From Methanocella_A sp035319305 (GTDB lineage: Archaea > Halobacteriota > Methanocellia > Methanocellales > Methanocellaceae), in NCBI GenBank assembly GCA_035319305.1, contig DATHCY010000027.1, positions 1 to 22,325 on the forward strand: a stretch of DNA of 22,325 nt. Direction: 5' to 3'. Positions 21,699 through 22,325 of this stretch are shown in pieces (the first letter of the stretch is position 1; each line of letters begins with the position of its first letter). Made by a program: the position numbers and the translations under genes. The notes beneath the pieces were generated by a model. That model ran no database searches and was not told the origin of the DNA. It saw nothing but the letters and a program-made list of their open reading frames with translations.

Positions 21699-21807
21699 AA
21701 TAAGGCACCTGAGGGATAGAACAATCAGAAACGTGGCGCCTCAATTCGCAGCGTCTAGTGCTGTCTGTCTTTCAAAATATGGGAGTTGAATCGAAAGCCA
21801 ACTGCTT

Positions 21808-22023
21808 TCAGTCGTCGGCTATCGACTCGCCACGTATTATCGTAAGATCTTGCCTGCCGCAGAGGGCGGTTCCATGCTCCTCACCAAAGTCAACCTCGAA
21901 GGTATTCCTGCCGCTGCCCTGGATCTTGGAGACGATGACACCTTCGGTACCCTCTGGGATGGTACACCCGTCGATCGACTTTTTAAGTTCATGTAACAAT
22001 ATAACACGGTCGTTAGGCCGCAT
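21808..22023 (-). CDS. Small DUF4926-like beta-barrel protein
   Basis: The 71-residue protein reads MRPNDRVILLHELKKSIDGC, then IPEGTEGVIVSKIQGSGRNT and FEVDFGEEHGTALCGRQDLT. The order (a short DRVILL strand, an IPEGTEG turn, and FEVDF then a final strand) resembles small SH3-like proteins of the DUF4926 type, often found near toxin-antitoxin or surface genes. The function is unknown. A TATA-like box (TTTAAAAG on the minus strand at about 22047-22055) lies about 28 bases before the ATG, with no ribosome site, consistent with a leaderless gene. It is transcribed divergently from thiD. Confidence 0.65.
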   Translation of the reverse strand: MRPNDRVILLHELKKSIDGCTIPEGTEGVIVSKIQGSGRNTFEVDFGEEHGTALCGRQDLTIIRGESIADD

Positions 22024-22134
22024 AATATTAAATAGAGTTCTGATGACTTTTAAACTTTTGCCTTGCCAGTGATTTTTCTATCATCACCTTATATTCAAAA
22101 ACTTTTTAATACCATTCTATGTAATCATACTCTC
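22024..22134. promoter_or_regulatory. Divergent promoter region, small protein and thiD
   Basis: On the minus side TTTAAAAG lies at about 22047-22055. On the plus side ACTTTTTAATA lies at about 22101-22111, some 25-30 bases before ATG 22135. Neither start has a Shine-Dalgarno motif. No thiamine riboswitch sequence was recognised in this short gap. Confidence 0.5.
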
Positions 22135-22325
22135 ATGAGCAGCTTTGTGGCAATGACAATCGCCGGCTCTGACTCCGGGGGTGGGGCGGGTATTCAGGCT
22201 GATCTGAAAACGTTCCAGGCGCTGGGAGTGCACGGTACCTGTGCTATCACAGCGATCACCTCGCAGAACACCCGGGGTGTGCGGTCGGTTTTTGACGTGC
22301 CACTCCATGTAATCGGAAGCCAGAT
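22135..22325 (+). CDS. thiD: Hydroxymethylpyrimidine (phosphate) kinase, N-terminal part
   Basis: The first 63 codons read MSSFVAMTIAGSDSGGGAGI, then QADLKTFQALGVHGTCAITA and ITSQNTRGVRSVFDVPLHVI. The TIAGSDSGGGAGIQAD signature and the LGVHG-CAITAITSQNT segment are specific to ThiD, the ribokinase-fold enzyme that phosphorylates HMP and HMP-P in thiamine synthesis. The gene runs off the right edge, so any fusion partner (archaeal ThiD often carries a ThiN domain) cannot be seen. The start ATG lies about 25 bases after a TATA-like box. Confidence 0.92.
   Translation, partial: MSSFVAMTIAGSDSGGGAGIQADLKTFQALGVHGTCAITAITSQNTRGVRSVFDVPLHVIGSQ

Noticed and set aside
22024..22134. TPP riboswitch before thiD
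   Set aside because: The gap is short, AT-rich, has no conserved TPP-box strings, and the gene looks leaderless.

Overview
The window looks like a piece of an archaeal chromosome, most likely from a methanogen related to Methanocella (Rice Cluster I). That placement is inference from gene content and style. Several genes have an archaeal TATA-like box about 25 bases before the start codon and no Shine-Dalgarno motif, which suggests leaderless mRNAs. Other genes have clear GGAGG-type sites and 4-base stop/start overlaps. The gene families point the same way: multi-PAS proteins with a winged helix and no kinase, NosD/PKD surface proteins, ferredoxin-like aldo/keto reductases, DUF2207 membrane proteins and IS200/IS605 debris. 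No rRNA, tRNA or CRISPR array was seen.

Layout. 1-1266: start of a lipoprotein (-) and a metallophosphoesterase (+). 1267-4208: an accessory, decayed stretch. It holds IS200/IS605-type end hairpins, a frameshifted surface-protein fragment, an intact marR/methyltransferase pair with clear operators, an IS200 tnpA remnant and a 92-bp MITE with an 8-bp target duplication. 4209-6400: an aldo/keto reductase with iron-sulfur motifs beside a broken tetR gene, with two surviving palindromic operators, then more IS-type debris. 6399-10437: a tight four-gene minus-strand operon (polyprenol-kinase-like membrane protein, zinc-ribbon membrane protein, DUF2207 membrane protein with a cysteine-rich tail, radical SAM/SPASM enzyme). 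10503-11612: purM with a basic N-terminal extension. 11838-12240: a wrecked tnpB. 12528-15110: a one-component regulator with a winged helix and six PAS domains. 15351-17588: a secreted beta-helix/cohesin/PKD/dockerin protein. 17996-19399: aspartate kinase. 19788-21460: an ABC-2 exporter. 21461-21807: a gene-free stretch with a 58-bp inverted repeat. 21808-22325: a small beta-barrel-like protein and the start of thiD, transcribed divergently.

Most interesting system. The DUF2207-type membrane protein ends in a cytoplasmic tail with nine cysteines, mostly alternating Cys-Ala. The next gene overlaps its stop codon by ATGA and encodes a radical SAM/SPASM enzyme whose N-terminus resembles a PqqD-like RiPP recognition element. 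This arrangement suggests that the tail of a membrane protein is modified like a ribosomal peptide, for example with thioether links. The two genes upstream in the operon may supply the membrane context.

Regulation that can be read from the sequence: tandem MarR palindromes over the marR promoter plus a third site before the methyltransferase; TetR-type palindromes in front of both the reductase and the ruined tetR; terminator-like hairpins that overlap the stop codons of purM and of the radical SAM gene.
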